Below are positions 24,343 to 36,575 of a DNA stretch of 64,000 nucleotides, in pieces. Source of the stretch: Grosmannia clavigera kw1407 (taxonomy: Eukaryota; Ascomycota; Sordariomycetes; Ophiostomatales; Ophiostomataceae); contig NW_014040576.1 of assembly GCF_000143105.1 (NCBI RefSeq), forward strand, positions 599,266-663,265, given 5' to 3'. The translations under genes were made by a program, and so were the position numbers. Every line of letters starts with the position of its first letter. The first letter of the stretch is position 1. The notes under the pieces are model-generated. The model was not told the origin of the DNA. It searched no databases and worked only from the letters and a program-made list of their open reading frames with translations.

Positions 24343-25139
24343 TATAGAAAGTCGAGGGGGGTAAGCGTCAGAAGGCAAGTCGCGGGCAGTTGTACCCAAA
24401 AAAATCAGGCAGCGTCTCTGTGCCAGATCGCGCAGTATTGTGCGCGCAGAAATTGGACGGCTGGACCTTTCGATACGACAAGAAAAGCCGGTTGCGGTGA
24501 CGTGTGGTGATCAAAGAATGCAATACAGATATGAGAGCCAACCCACGACGACGAACCGGAAAGCTTACCTCAAGCTCCTGCTGCCTTGTTGGCGTGGCGC
24601 GCCTTCCCGGTAAATTGTTATGCCGGCTCCGACATGTATGCCATAACACAGATAGTAAGTTAAACGTCACCATCGGATCCGGCATCTGTTATTGCACTAA
24701 ATGTGCTATCATCAAAGAGTTGCTTCGCAAGCGACTCTTAGGTGTACGCCGGGTCAGCAAAACATCGGGGTACTTCGTGCCCAATCTATGGAGCGCACTG
24801 TACAGCGCGCGAGAACAGACCTGTAAGGTGTCGAGTCTTCTCAGAGATTTTGTTGTCGTACTTCTTCTGCTTGTGTTCTTAGGATACGGAGTACGGAGTA
24901 GTGTGAGCCCGATTCATGCAGCAGAGACTTGCTACAGCTGCTTGATTGGTAAAAGAAAAGCATTAAAAACAGCAAGACTATTTTCTGGTATCATTTACTA
25001 TTCGGCATGTTTAACTAACTATGCCAGCTAAGATTCATGAAAGGGCAAGTCGTTATTTGAAATATGGGTATCCTCGCTATTCTAGTTCGACGTTATTGTA
25101 ATCAACGATACTGACGCCATTAATTTGATGGGCAGATCT
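24343..25139. other. Spacer: GPCR 3' end and RPT4 promoter
   Basis: No gene is seen. A CRE-like half-palindrome GGTGACGTG lies at about 24497-24505, some 155 bp upstream of RPT4. A tandem TACGGAGTA repeat lies at 24885-24900. Confidence 0.5.
24885..24900. repeat. Tandem TACGGAG motif
   Basis: Two overlapping copies of TACGGAGTA with a 7-bp period. This belongs to the family of dispersed spacer motifs described in the findings. Confidence 0.8.
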
Positions 25140-26828
25140 TTATCCTGCGCGACTTCCATATGCAATTCTCACTTCTACAGTCTTTTCAATGCCGTAACCT
25201 TTTGCATGCGCATCTGCCTCATAGCCTAGCCCCGAGGGTCGTCCTGCCGTTTCATCGTAGCTCGCACCCCTCGTGATGTGAGCAGTCGAGCTGGTTTCAT
25301 CGTCAGAGTCACGGCTCGGTCGCGTGGTCTGTGTTTGTGAGTGTTGCGGTCCTGGTTGGGATGACAACCTGTATACAGATCGTCTCCCTTCGCTTTTCAA
25401 ATATGAGCTTGGGAAGAATCGGTCTCGCCATGCTGAGAGCGAGGATTCGTTGATGCCGTATATGAAGGCATCGACAACGCCTTGGATGACAATGCAAGAC
25501 TGTCTTATGTTTTAGCAGAGGAATTACGGCGAACCGAAGACAGGGTCATGACGTCAAATTTTACCTTGTCAACCGTCTGCACCGCAAAGGGCGCAGCTTT
25601 TCCAGTGCAGGCCTGGTAGATGCGAATGGTCGTCGGCAAAGTCCAGATGAAGATATATGCCATTGGGTACATAATCATGAGCCTCGCCAGCTGTTTTGGT
25701 TAGTTATCTCAGTTCGCTTTCAGCTAAGGGAGGAAACAGCAAGGCGAGAACTGACCTTCTTAAGTCTCTTTGTGGAGGATGTTTGAGCTCTTCGGTCGAA
25801 GGCTTGCTGTTGCCCCAGATCGCTAGCCTCAATATCGCTACGTCTGTTGTTTGTAGTACCTGCTCTGCGGCCTCCTTCATCGCTTGATGACATGAACCTA
25901 TGGGCGCGGAACAGGACTACATAAAGTCGAGCGTACATGATGAGCATAATCACAATAATCAGCCATCGAGGAATAAAGTTGGCGAAGAGGCGGACCCTAT
26001 CCGACGTGAACCAACACCCTGTTTGGTTATTAGCCTACCACTGACAGGTACTGACAGGTGGGAAGGAGGGGAGGGGTGCAATAAGAAATCAAGAAAGCAT
26101 ACATGCGCCAATGTCGCCATAACCTGCCGTGGCCAGTCCGATGATGGCCCAGAGGACAGAGAAGATCCACGGCAAGGAACCAATGATATGGACATGGTCC
26201 TGGGCCCACACCGAGGCTATCTTATGGTCGGAGAGGATCAGATATGTGCATATACCAATCGCCAGCACCCAGTAGTCGGTCTGGATCACAAAGACCTGGG
26301 TCATGAAGCCGTTGTAGCTGCAGAACGTTTTGTTCTTGCCTAGTCCGATATCTCTGCCATTCAGGTTCATAGCGGACGAAGACAGGAAATTAATTGCCAT
26401 GACAAAGTCGCTGAACGCGAGACCACTGTGAGGATGAGGTGTGCCGTATTAATACCTGCTCTGTCTTAGGAGGTGTGTGCATCTCTCATCTACAAAAAAG
26501 GGACGGGGCTCTCGTACAGAATAAGTCGGTGTCGAAAAGAGCGAAGCTGCTTGAAGAACTGGTATCGATTAACACAACAGGTCAGATCTCTGGAGCTTGA
26601 TGCTAAAGATCCTCGGGGGGTCGGTGGAGGCGTCAGACTTACGGCGAAACTGAGTATGATCCACCCTGCGCCCAGTGCCGATAAGATAGAAATGGCCAGG
26701 ATGACGCTGCTCAGAATGTAGGTCTGGTGGTTTGAACGCGGCGCCGCGAGAACGCCTCGCGGCAAGGTATCGTATTCCCACGACATCTGGTGAGTGCTGC
26801 GAAACCACACAATCAAAGGATGCATCAT
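25140..26828 (-). CDS. Seven-transmembrane GPCR, cAMP-receptor/Git3-like
   Basis: Six exons on the minus strand (26828-26643, 26558-26518, 26425-26103, 26018-25756, 25690-25565, 25499-25140) encode up to 432 residues. The order of hydrophobic helices fits a 7-TM receptor: a first helix (ILSSVILAISILSALGAGW), then SFRHRLILGLAFSD, a WVLAIGICTYLIL helix, a GYGDIGAWCWF extracellular loop, and PRWLIIVIMLIMYARLY. A polar third cytoplasmic loop with Arg/Ser stretches precedes helix 6 (MIMYPMAYIFIWTLP), helix 7 contains VVDAFIYG, and a Ser/Thr-rich tail follows. Fungal relatives signal through heterotrimeric G proteins to adenylate cyclase in nutrient sensing; the ligand is unknown. I cannot decide between the cAMP-receptor-like and Git3 carbon-sensor subclasses. 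An in-frame ATG at 26786 is an alternative start. Confidence 0.8.
25549..25556. promoter_or_regulatory. Perfect CRE palindrome TGACGTCA inside a GPCR intron
   Basis: The consensus cAMP-response element occurs in intron 5 (25500-25564) of the receptor gene. Binding by a bZIP factor is possible but not shown; an 8-bp match is expected about once per 65 kb by chance. Confidence 0.3.
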
Positions 26829-29800
26829 TCTCCGATCCTAAAGGCCAGCCGCAGAGGAGCGACGACAAACGCATATTATACAGGGGGAGCGAAAGCGCAC
26901 GGCCACTATGAAGCGTGGAGTCAACGGCTGGGCTTGCCTGATCATAGCTGTCTTCGACAGACAGAGCAAATATGGTTAGCCTAGTCGGAAGCCTGTAAAA
27001 TGCTTGGCTGGTCAGGACCTGTAAGATGTGTGGAGTTGCTCTGCGCTTTTATGTTTTGTTCCCCTGTCCCTGATACATAGTAATTACTTCCTGCAGCAGG
27101 ATCAGCAGTTTACTATGTGGCCTGGAAAGGATGCTGTACACTGCAATCGGACAGCTATCACGTCCTATCAATACTCGTACGTCGTACTATGTACTGTTCA
27201 CGCTTCGAAAAACAGAACTAACAGCAAAGTACCGAGTACAGAGTAGCGAGAACTAAGCAGCATTGGCCGGCAGCTCGAAAACTCAGCCGCGAAATAGTGA
27301 ACTTTGAAAGCCGTGCGAAGCCTTGCTTTTGTGCGAAGTGCGTGGGGGGTATCCGTGCTTCCGGTCTGAAAGACGCATCTTATGGGGAACGGCCTCCATA
27401 GTAATCAGCTGCTTACGATATAATCGTAATGCATAATACGATACATACGGAGTAGGAGTGCCCTTGCAACCAATACGAGTACTCGTAATCATGATGCCGA
27501 GGAAAGGGGGAAGTTGAGCTACTAGTATGTAATAAGTCGTGCCACAGGCAGGGGTTGGGTCCTTCTCTTTTCGGCATAATCGTTTTTCAAACAGCAAAGT
27601 TGGGCCAATGATAGAGCTGGATTTCGACAAGGGTTATGAACCTTGCTACTATGTATGAGGCCAAGAGGAACACTCACTCGCTTGTCAACTCTCCCAGGTC
27701 CCAGTATTCAGCAGTGGCGGCAATGCAACACTCAGAAACAAATTCAATATGAGTTGTGCTGGAAATGGGTTATGCCCGTACTTTATTACGTCACCCGGCG
27801 TGCATTGACTGTGACTATGGGCGCTTAGATATGAACGAATGTTATGATCTTGATCAAATTTTGTTATGATACTCGCGATAATGAGGAGTCGTGAGCAGGA
27901 AGAAAGGCCGAAAACGGAGACTCACACACGGGATCCAATTGCCCCCTGGCGCTTGCCTTACGGGTGGCGAAATGTCCGTGGTCATTTGAGCAACAGTTTG
28001 AGAAGCGTAGTCGTCACGCCAATGGGACCCGTTCACAGGCCTGTAGACGCGACAAACGGGTGCCATATCGGGTGCTCCCGAAGCAAAGACGGCGGCTTTT
28101 TTGCTCGTAGAGGTAAGATTTTCGTATTTCACATGCAAATCAGACTACCATGCCTCTCAATCTCGGAATCAGATAAATCAGCCAATAGTACGCTTTGACT
28201 CCCCCAGGAACCCAAGAGGGAATACTGAAAATGCACATAAATTTGCACGGACGTTATGCATTCTATATGAGCCTTCCAGACTGTTTTTGATCACTCCGTT
28301 CAGCCGTGCCGCCATGATCTGCGGAGGGCTCGCTCCTTCATTTGGGAAGTCGATCGCTGGCCCAGACACAACACTTTTCTGGTTCACTTCGGGGCAGAGC
28401 TGCCGGCGAAAAAGACTGCCTGTCTTGTCTAGGATTGGTATCGTATCATAGCAGAAAGTACTGTCTACACGCCGGTTTTTATAAACGAGGGGAATCAATT
28501 GTGATAAAAGCACTGGTTGAGTGTGGATGTATGATGTGATTGCAACAGCTGGTCAGAGAATAATACGAGAACAAATCAGGCACACATTTACTGTACTCGT
28601 ATAACTGCAGACTTTCAAAGCGCTTGCCTTAGGGACCAAAGTTCCCATTGCTTGCACTTGAAACAAAAGGTGGGTGGGATCAGCGAGAGCAGTTGCAATA
28701 ATAAGACATGGACGTATTAAGTCGATACAGAGTCGTTCTTTGGATAGTTTGTCACTACGTCGTATCTCATATAAAAAAGTTGCGATGCTAGGGGGGGGAA
28801 ACTGACAGAACTGGGGTTCTTGTCATCTTGGAACGCAGAAGGGTGGAGGACACTTGGTGTAAAAAACTTCGTGCTGCATGGGATTTAGGTGTAAAAAAGA
28901 ATGCTACAAAACAAGACTCGTATTTTTAGCACTCGTACCTAGTAGAGGGGAGGCATATAAAAAAAACATGTGGTGCAAACTGGCGTACCAGGAATGGGAA
29001 ATGAAATCAGCAGCGAGAAGCACCGATCTCAGCATATCGTCTTTCCGTATATCTTTTGGTTTGGTGTGAAGCTATATACCAGATGGTTAGCTGGTAACAA
29101 GGACTGATGATATTGCATTTTGTTGTAGAAGCGGCAATGGCAAAGCAAAACTCAGAATGGCTATAATAAACCATGCATCTTTTCGCTTGCAAGCTGTAGA
29201 GTGGTATATTCATACTAGAAAACGAGCAGACAAGCTTCTTATGGTATAAATGTGAAAGGAAAGAAAAAAGAAACACCGAAATTGAGAACCCATATTTGGA
29301 GTTGACTTTAGTCCAAGAAGAAAGGAAGAAAACAAAATGAGCCGAACCCGAACCCAAAACCCCATTCCCGAATTCTCCCCGACGCCTTCGTCTTTGCCTC
29401 CGCCTCCGCGGCATTATTATCCCTCGAGAGACGCCATTGTCCCATAACATGCGGATCGAGCGCCGCAGATGAGGTATCTGATGTTGTATCGTAGGGTGGG
29501 CCTACTTTTGCAAGGTAACATGCGGGCGCTCTGGTGAAATATTGACCCTTGCACTGCATCAGACCATGCCGCACATGTTGAGGTGTTGTGCATTCGGTAG
29601 GATCCCAGTGCGACCTCACACCTTTCAGCTCCCAGTTCATCCAATCATGAAGTCCAAGGCGCTGGGGAATAAGGCAGATGCATAACTGTTTAGATCTCAG
29701 GAGAGAGTGGAGAGTGGTGTGATGATGATGAATGACGCTAAGAAGCCATAAATCCACGACCACAAAACCACGCAAGGCATGGTGTAGATACTGCGGAGGC

Positions 29801-29841
29801 CAGTGTGGTCGGGAATTGAAAAACATGCGAATTTGCGATGC
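26829..29841. other. Gene-poor tract upstream of the GPCR gene
   Basis: Three kilobases with no supported gene. Base composition is more AT-rich than the coding parts, especially 28500-29100. Motifs of the TACGGAGTA/TACGAGTA type occur at 27448-27456 and 27473-27486. No transposase or reverse transcriptase similarity was seen in any frame. Confidence 0.5.
27473..27486. repeat. 14-bp palindrome TACGAGTACTCGTA
   Basis: A perfect dyad formed by two inverted TACGAGT half-sites in the spacer. A shorter sister palindrome, ACTCGTACGAGT, lies at 31961-31972. Confidence 0.8.
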
Positions 29842-30006
29842 CTAGCCGGAGCAGAACGGGCAATGGCCAGGGATCACAATATACCGTTCGTGTGGTCCAC
29901 TCGCGCATGACTGCTGTTTGCTGCCGTCGAGGGACGTGCTGAAGTAGTGAGCTCCGGGGTCGACACAGCTTGTGTAGACATAGTAGTTTTTGGTGAAGTT
30001 GCACAT
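29842..30006 (-). CDS. Small Cys-rich protein of unknown function (54 aa)
   Basis: A single-exon frame of 54 residues on the minus strand starts MCNFTKNYYVYTSC and ends HCPFCSG. It has five cysteines (positions 3, 14, 34, 49, 52) and a C-terminal CPxC pair, with His20, His39 and His48 as further possible metal ligands. The start codon has a strong fungal context (CTCAACATGTGC). The arrangement, MC at the start, a Cys about ten residues later, a central Cys and a final CPxC, resembles short uncharacterised proteins I know from Sordariomycete genomes, but I cannot name a family. No signal peptide is apparent. It stands alone in a gene-poor region. The frame extends upstream to another ATG at 30180, but that part looks like leader sequence. 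Confidence 0.6.
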   Translation of the reverse strand: MCNFTKNYYVYTSCVDPGAHYFSTSLDGSKQQSCASGPHERYIVIPGHCPFCSG

Positions 30007-33000
30007 GTTGAGGAGCGATATGGATGTTGACTGAGGATGTGAAATGGGACAGAGTGAGGATAGAGAAGTCCGAGACTTTGCTTGTATGCTGCTGCCCTTC
30101 TGATGGCCGATTGCAGTTAAACGTATCTTGTACGGCGTGTTAGTGAGATGAGGTTGAGGAGAGAGCGGCTGCACTGGCAAGACATATGGTCATATATATG
30201 TCCATGCGTGTGAGTGTGCGTGTATGCAAGACATACAGAAAGAATATATGATATATACACGTTCTGTAAGCGATTATATGTGTGAACAAAACTGGACAAG
30301 AGACGAAACGGGAAAGTGTGTTTGGGAAGCACAGGCAAGCACGGCGCGGTTATCAACAGTTACAATCACTGTTGATGCAGGATCATCCCGGTGATATGCC
30401 TCGCATTCCCTGCTGTAAGTGGATATGCTGATGTGGATGTGTATGGGCATGGAGCATGCCACGGGACCTGTGGGTACGATGGGTGATGAAGGCTGTCTTG
30501 GGTTTTCGTCAGCTGTCGTGGGTACCATGTATGAAGCAGTCTTGATTTAGAACGTCAAGCGTTGAGGTTAGGTGAGGGTGTGCTATTAGTGTCTGGAGGA
30601 GGGTCCGGATGAGGTTTGGGAAGCGACCAGGGGCGGTGACAGCCGGCTATGAGGACGGGCGTTTTGTAGGGCAGCTTAGGATGTATGCACTCCTGGGTGG
30701 TGAGAGGTGTTCCGCAGACCCTGCCGTGCTGAACCCCAGCTCTCAAAACTGATGTGTCGCTTCGCGAGAATCGGACGAGGGTCGACAAAGCAATGCAGGC
30801 GTCAGGCTGTGGTGGATTTTGGTGTGCCGGAACTATGGAGTCCTTGTAAACGTGCCAGGCGTGCTATGTGGGGGGGGCCGGGCGACCTGGGGGGTTCTAG
30901 AGCCATTTCCAAGACGAGGAGGGGCTGTCTACTCGATGAAAGAAGCAGGTCGTACAAGTATGCGACTGGGCGGAAGATTATATCCAAGCTTCGTACTCCA
31001 TACGGTCGGGCGTAAGGGCTGTTGGACGGGTTTGCAAAGTGTGAAAGCCAGAGGGCGGGAGAGCAGAGCGGGTGCACAGATGTGATGGCGAACGGACCAG
31101 ACAGGGGCAGGGGTTTTTTGCAACGACCAGACGCATGCAGGCATGAGATGGTGAAGAGAAGCTGTTGCGGACAGGTCAGCCCTGTTAGAGCCGGGGAAAA
31201 GCACGAGGAGAGGGAGGAGAACGGGGCCACGGACATATACGAGAGTACGAGTAATCGCACGGGGATGGGGTGTAGGAAGAAAGGTGCCTGTTGGTGATGA
31301 GGGCGGGAGATTGGAGAGATAGATGGTGGCTTGATGTGGCGAGGATAGATATGATGCGCGCTTTTGCGCGATGACACGATATCTGCTCGGGGCAGCCGGC
31401 TGTACGAGAGTGGGAAGGGGCCGTGAGCTACGGAAGACTACGAGACAGGCGACGAGAGGGAAGGAGCGGAAGGGCTGTTCACTAAGTATCGAACATGGAA
31501 AGAGCTGGCCGGCCGGGCATTAAGAAGGACCCTTTTCGGGCAGGACGGTAGCGCTGCGCTCGAGCGTCGTTAGCCAAGAACCTTCCGACCTTTTGCAAAA
31601 AACGGGCAGACGGTGTGCGGATGGGCGGACACTACAGGCTAGCACCAGGTCCAAGCTCTGCGTTTCCGCCCTTGCACGGCCGTTTAGAGGCTTTCGAGTT
31701 GGACCTCGCCAGTACTGGTCGCAGTAGCTGGCCGGATGGACAGGAACAAAGGAAGTTGCGACTGGGAGCTACGGAGCTACCAGTGGGTCCCTCGACGACC
31801 GTTTCGTCCACGGAAAGATCTGTAACTCCTCTCTGCCTCCTGGCCGCGTGCTGCAAGGTAAATCTATGTGACAGCGCCAAGCGTGCCCTGGCAGGGAGGT
31901 GTGGGGTGTGGAAGCTGCCATTCGTCGGTGTATCCGTAATTGGCAGCGGACGGCTTACGTACTCGTACGAGTGATGGGCGCGCGATAATTTCTGTGATAT
32001 GTGATTTCGAAGCTTGTTTGCGACGATTAAGTACTTCACACAATGACAACGAGTAAGCCCACCGGACAGTCCCCTTTCTCCCGTGTCACTTTCGGATAGA
32101 CCGTAGGTTAGATAAACTGCATCGTACTTGTCCTTCAGCGCGCTGGGCTGTCGGCGGCCTGGACAGTCCTGAATCGACGCGCCTGTCTGGAGCTGGTTTT
32201 GGACGGTGATCGATTACGATGCCGCGTTTGGCATCCAGAAGATCATTTCTCTCTTGGACGGCGATCGGCAGACCACTCCCTGGTTATAAGGACTCGCAAA
32301 GACATCACACAGGTGCCCGGTGCCTCGACGGCATGAAATACGACTTGTATGAATGCTCCAAGAGCATGCCAGGCGCCAGAACAAGGATACGACTCCCTTT
32401 GTCCAGCGTCGGGTGGGTAGTCTCTGGCGTATTGCTTACCCCATGCGGTAGGGTCCATAAGAGCAAGCAGTCTGAACGAGACGGCCTATGTCCAGATCTA
32501 TGCCCTAGACGTCCAGACCCCAGACACGATGCACACGCCTCCTGCGCCAAGTGCCTCCTTTTTGCGCACGGGCACATTGTGCGAAGTCGCACGGGCGTCG
32601 CCGGTCACGAATCCAGATGCTAGATAGCTTGTACTATGTACGAAGTATGGTTCCTGCTCGTTTGCCGTTTTTCGGCTGCTCGGGATACCGAAAAAGTGCC
32701 GCTGCACTCCCTTCCTCCTGTCCTTTTTTCCCATTTTTTGGTGTTACTGCGCCGTTTTATTTCCTTCAGAGCGGAGCCGCATCTGTAATTCGATCAAAAA
32801 AGTCCGGTTCCCGCATGCTCAGGTGACGAGACAAGGCCACCAGGCACACTCCCGGAAATTCACCGTTGCCGTCGAAGCACGATCACGTTGTATTGCTGCG
32901 TACGAGTACGATTCTCGCACCCCTACGGAGTACTGTTAGGTCTGCTCTTGCAGCGCTAGCGGAGAATTCCGTGGGGAGTTTTTTTTTTTTTCCTTTTTCG

Positions 33001-35314
33001 GCGAAAGGGCTCTGCTACAACCGTACTCGCTTGGCCCATGTCGTCAGAAGGAAGGAGGTGCAAGTACGGAGTATGAGCGTCCATATCCTACGCTGGATTG
33101 CTCCTTCCCGTTACATCGTAGATTCCCGTCGGATCTAGACGAAGAAGAAAGACAAAAATAGTGCTGTGAATTCTCGTACTTGTAGACAAAGAGCTGCAAG
33201 AGACCAAATCCGACGACGTCCAGTCTACACGCGACCGGACTAGAGCCCGTATCACACACCTTCAAGGCCCGCTCACCGTCTCTTCACCTCCTGCTTTCCT
33301 GATGGGCAAGGGTCCGAGCGGACCGGCCGAAACAGGCCACGTCGCGACCAATATCGGCGCCATTTCCCGGTGTTGTCTGATGGTTTTCTTGCTTGCCAAG
33401 TCGCATCTTTCCTTTATTACGGAGTACGAGTAATCAGATCGGCCAAGTTTCTGCTTGGTCCATTTACGAGCACACTCAAGAGAGTGCGAGAATGAGAACG
33501 AGAACCCGACAAGGAAACGAAACAAGGAAGAAAAGAAGAAATAAGAAAAGGGAAAGTACAATGCACAATCGACAGGGATGTTTGGTTGTTCTCGTTTTCG
33601 GGACTGCGTTTTACCTGCTCAAGTATCCTGCTCTCTGACTCGTCCTCGTACTCTACACCCCATGTGCACGAGCATGCAAATCTTTCACTTTCGTTTCATT
33701 GCCAAGGATTGCCGGATCACGGCCAAGCCATGCGCCGCTTCGAGAGCAGCCGACTGTCGAGGAGCCCGCAGCTGGCATCTTGCATTCTCGTGCATAGTAA
33801 GTAATATGGCCCCCCTCCCCCCCTGCGCACTCCGTATTATGTATGTACTCTGTATGTACGATCGCGCAAGGACCACAGCTTTTTTTACGACCTGTGCGCA
33901 TATACACATGCATGTTTGCTATAGCCGACAGCCCCTGCAGCTGCTGGAAAGCGGTGGTTAGTGGATGCACGACCCTCTGCCGGCTTTACTATGTACAAGA
34001 GGCCTGCACGCCATACTGTCTTGCATGGTATATTTACTTGCACATATCGTGCACGCCTGAGAACATTGTGCCGGAAACATATCGTATGAGCAAGATGCGA
34101 GTCTGCCAGGTGGATCGCAGTCTCCCCTGGCCTTCCCTAGGCGTCTTTTACCTTGCACCCCCTCCTCCTAAAACTGATCTAAAGCAGTTGCCGTTGCACA
34201 GGCAAGGCGCAAAAAGGCGACGGCAGGTGTCCAGTATGAGTGAGTTTCGCTGTCTGCCGGTGAAATACTACGTCGGACTCCGTAGCACAGAAGAGACGGT
34301 CTGATTGTGCGGAACAACTAGGGATGAATGGCACCTGTCCGGGTACCCTTGTCTCGCTGTAGACAGAAGCCTTTTCCCCCCTCTATTCAACCAGATCTTG
34401 GGTTCTACATACGGAATAGGGGAAAAGTGGAAAGCCGTGTATCAGAGCTTCGACACTGACTTCGCCTAGAAAATGTGGTCTACGGAGTACTCTGTAGTGA
34501 ACGACTCCGAGTGTAGTTATGGGGCAGATGCTTCATGTTGCCCCATAGTTTCTATTCCCTGCAGTCCACGTTGCAGAAGGCGGAGGGATCGGGTCGGCGA
34601 TGCCGTGCCGCTCGCTTCGATGCAGCGGTAGATTTGGACAAATCATGGCTAGTCGGATCCAAAGCGAAGGGGAGCAAGCCCACTCTGTCCAGGAAGGGGT
34701 GGAGCTGGGCATACGCGTATTAAGATACGAGCAGAGCAGTGTTTTCCTTCTGGTCCGTGAGGCTCGTACTTGATCTTACTTTAAGAAATAAGACACGTGA
34801 GCACCCCGATCGCTGGACATGGACACAGTACTGTAATCATGGCGATGTCATGTTTCCCAATGTGACATACCCACCTGCCCCATACGCCGTATACGCGTAT
34901 GGGTGGCCTCTGACCGACGCATAAGGCTTCACCCTTGGTCATGTGTTTAGCCGCTTGGCGTGCTGGCGTTTGGGGCAGTACGAGAGGCGTGGCCGAAATA
35001 GGATCATACGAGTCTAATAGCAGGTCTTTCAGTGGCTGGTGGGCGCCACAGTAAGATACAATGTACTTTGTAGTAGCAGCAAGGCTTGGGCCAGCAGCCA
35101 GTCAGCGGCGGTCAGAGACGGAAGGAGGGGCGGGAAGGCGAGGGCCCCGCTTGTGGTGAGCTGTTGCCTGGTCTGGCCTCTGGCCTCTGGTCGCCTTGTC
35201 CGCCTCCTTTGCCTTGTTTGCCTCGTGACTCCGACCTGTCCGTATCCCGACCGATAGCAGATCCCCGGATCCTCGCGAGCCTGCACCGCCTTCATCTCGC
35301 ACCACTCCAGCGTC
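30007..35314. other. 5.3-kb gene-poor region
   Basis: No gene is recognised. The region holds the likely promoter of the small Cys-rich protein, a degenerate TG-rich microsatellite at about 30190-30230, TACGGAGTA-type motifs at 32923-32931, 33064-33072, 33419-33427 and 34481-34489, and the palindrome at 31961-31972. Open frames up to about 190 codons exist (e.g. 30802-31377, minus) but lack family features and consistent codon preference. Confidence 0.5.
31961..31972. repeat. 12-bp palindrome ACTCGTACGAGT
   Basis: A perfect inverted repeat of the ACTCGTA half-site seen in many spacers of this window, with the halves in the reverse order to those at 27473-27486. Confidence 0.8.
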
Positions 35315-36303
35315 ATGGCCGAACGCCCGCTGCGCATCCTCTGTCTCGGAGACTCGCTGACGGCCGGCTATACGCAGGCCGGTCTGCTCTTCCACCCGTA
35401 CCACCATGCTCTTGTGCGGAAGCTCAAGGCCGCCTTTCCCGACCTGGAGGTCGACGTGGTGGAGGACGGGTTGAGCGGCGATGTCTCGTCGCACTTCTCT
35501 GCCCGCCTCACGGCTGCATGTGAGTTCTGGGCAGCTTTCGGCCCCGCATGGACGCCTCCACAGCTGCTGACCGGCTGCCCATAGTTCGGGCTAAGAAGAT
35601 GATGAGGCCGTTCGACTGGACCATTGTGCTGGGAGGGACAAAGTAAGAGAATCTGCCACGGACAGGCTGTCGTGTGTGCTGGCTGACTTCCTGCAGCGAT
35701 CTCTGCTCTGGTGCGTCGCCGGAACAGACGTTTGAGAACCTGGAGCGCGCCTGGTCCAACGGGATTTTGCGGAGGAGCAAGGTGCTCGCGCTCACGGTGC
35801 CGGAGATGGCGACGACGTCCAGCTCGCCTGTGGTTGCAAGCATCAATGCGCGCCGAGACCGGCTCAACGCTCTTGTGCAGGGCTACACGCACGAGGACTA
35901 GTATGCTTTCCCTTTCTTTCAGACCTTCTTTCCCTTTCCCAACGGCTGCAGAATCTAACATCGGACTTGCAGCTATTCGTACGACTTCAAGTCGGCGTTT
36001 TCTTACACGGCCATGTCCGAGGAGGACCGCAAACGGTACTGGGACGACACGCTGCACTTCACGCCAGCCGGCTACGACCTCATGGGCGATAAGATCGGGG
36101 CGGCGCTGGTGGACATTCTGCACCGGGAGGCGGACGCACGGGAGCAGGACCAGCTGCTGAACAACGGGGTCGAACAGGGCCGACAGCGGCTGCGTCGAAA
36201 GAGGAAGTTCAAGGGCGACGAGAACAGCTTCGAGGAGGAGAGCGGCAGCCCTGGAGATCTGCGGCGGGGATACGTGGTGGTGCGGTGCAAAGACCTAGAC
36301 TAA
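35315..36303 (+). CDS. SGNH/GDSL-family hydrolase
   Basis: Four exons (35315-35519, 35585-35642, 35697-35900, 35973-36303) encode about 265 residues. The SGNH blocks are visible: block I CLGDSLTAGY with the nucleophile Ser14, the GLSGDVSS region supplying the oxyanion Gly, block III LGGTND with the Asn (its codon is completed across an intron), and block V DTLHFTPAGY with the catalytic Asp/His pair. No signal peptide is present, so an intracellular esterase or lipase acting on an unknown ester is inferred. The C-terminus carries a basic, then acidic extension of about 60 residues (RQRLRRKRKFKGDE...). Single-domain fungal relatives of this type are mostly uncharacterised. Confidence 0.88.
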
Positions 36304-36575
36304 GAAGGCTATGGAGAAATCCGATGGGACGGAAAGGCAAAGCCACGGGCGCTGGATAGATACCCAAACGGCGATTTGGATGGTTGTTAGACTCTGCTTG
36401 TGATTACTGGGCGTGCATGGCTTATTGGCTGGGCTTGTAAGGGTTTATGGGGTTATTGATTCTTGCGGTTTTTGTCGCTTTCTGTGTTTCTGCCGTACAT
36501 CTTGCCTTTCTTGCCTGTCTCTCGTATACCGAAGCAACCATGACCGGAACGCCGTGCTGTGGAAGGAATGTCTGA

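Noticed and set aside
30802..31377. 191-codon minus-strand frame in the gene-poor region
   Set aside because: No domain, no conserved-looking block, and composition like the surrounding spacer. It could be a leader of the small Cys-rich gene but not a supported protein.
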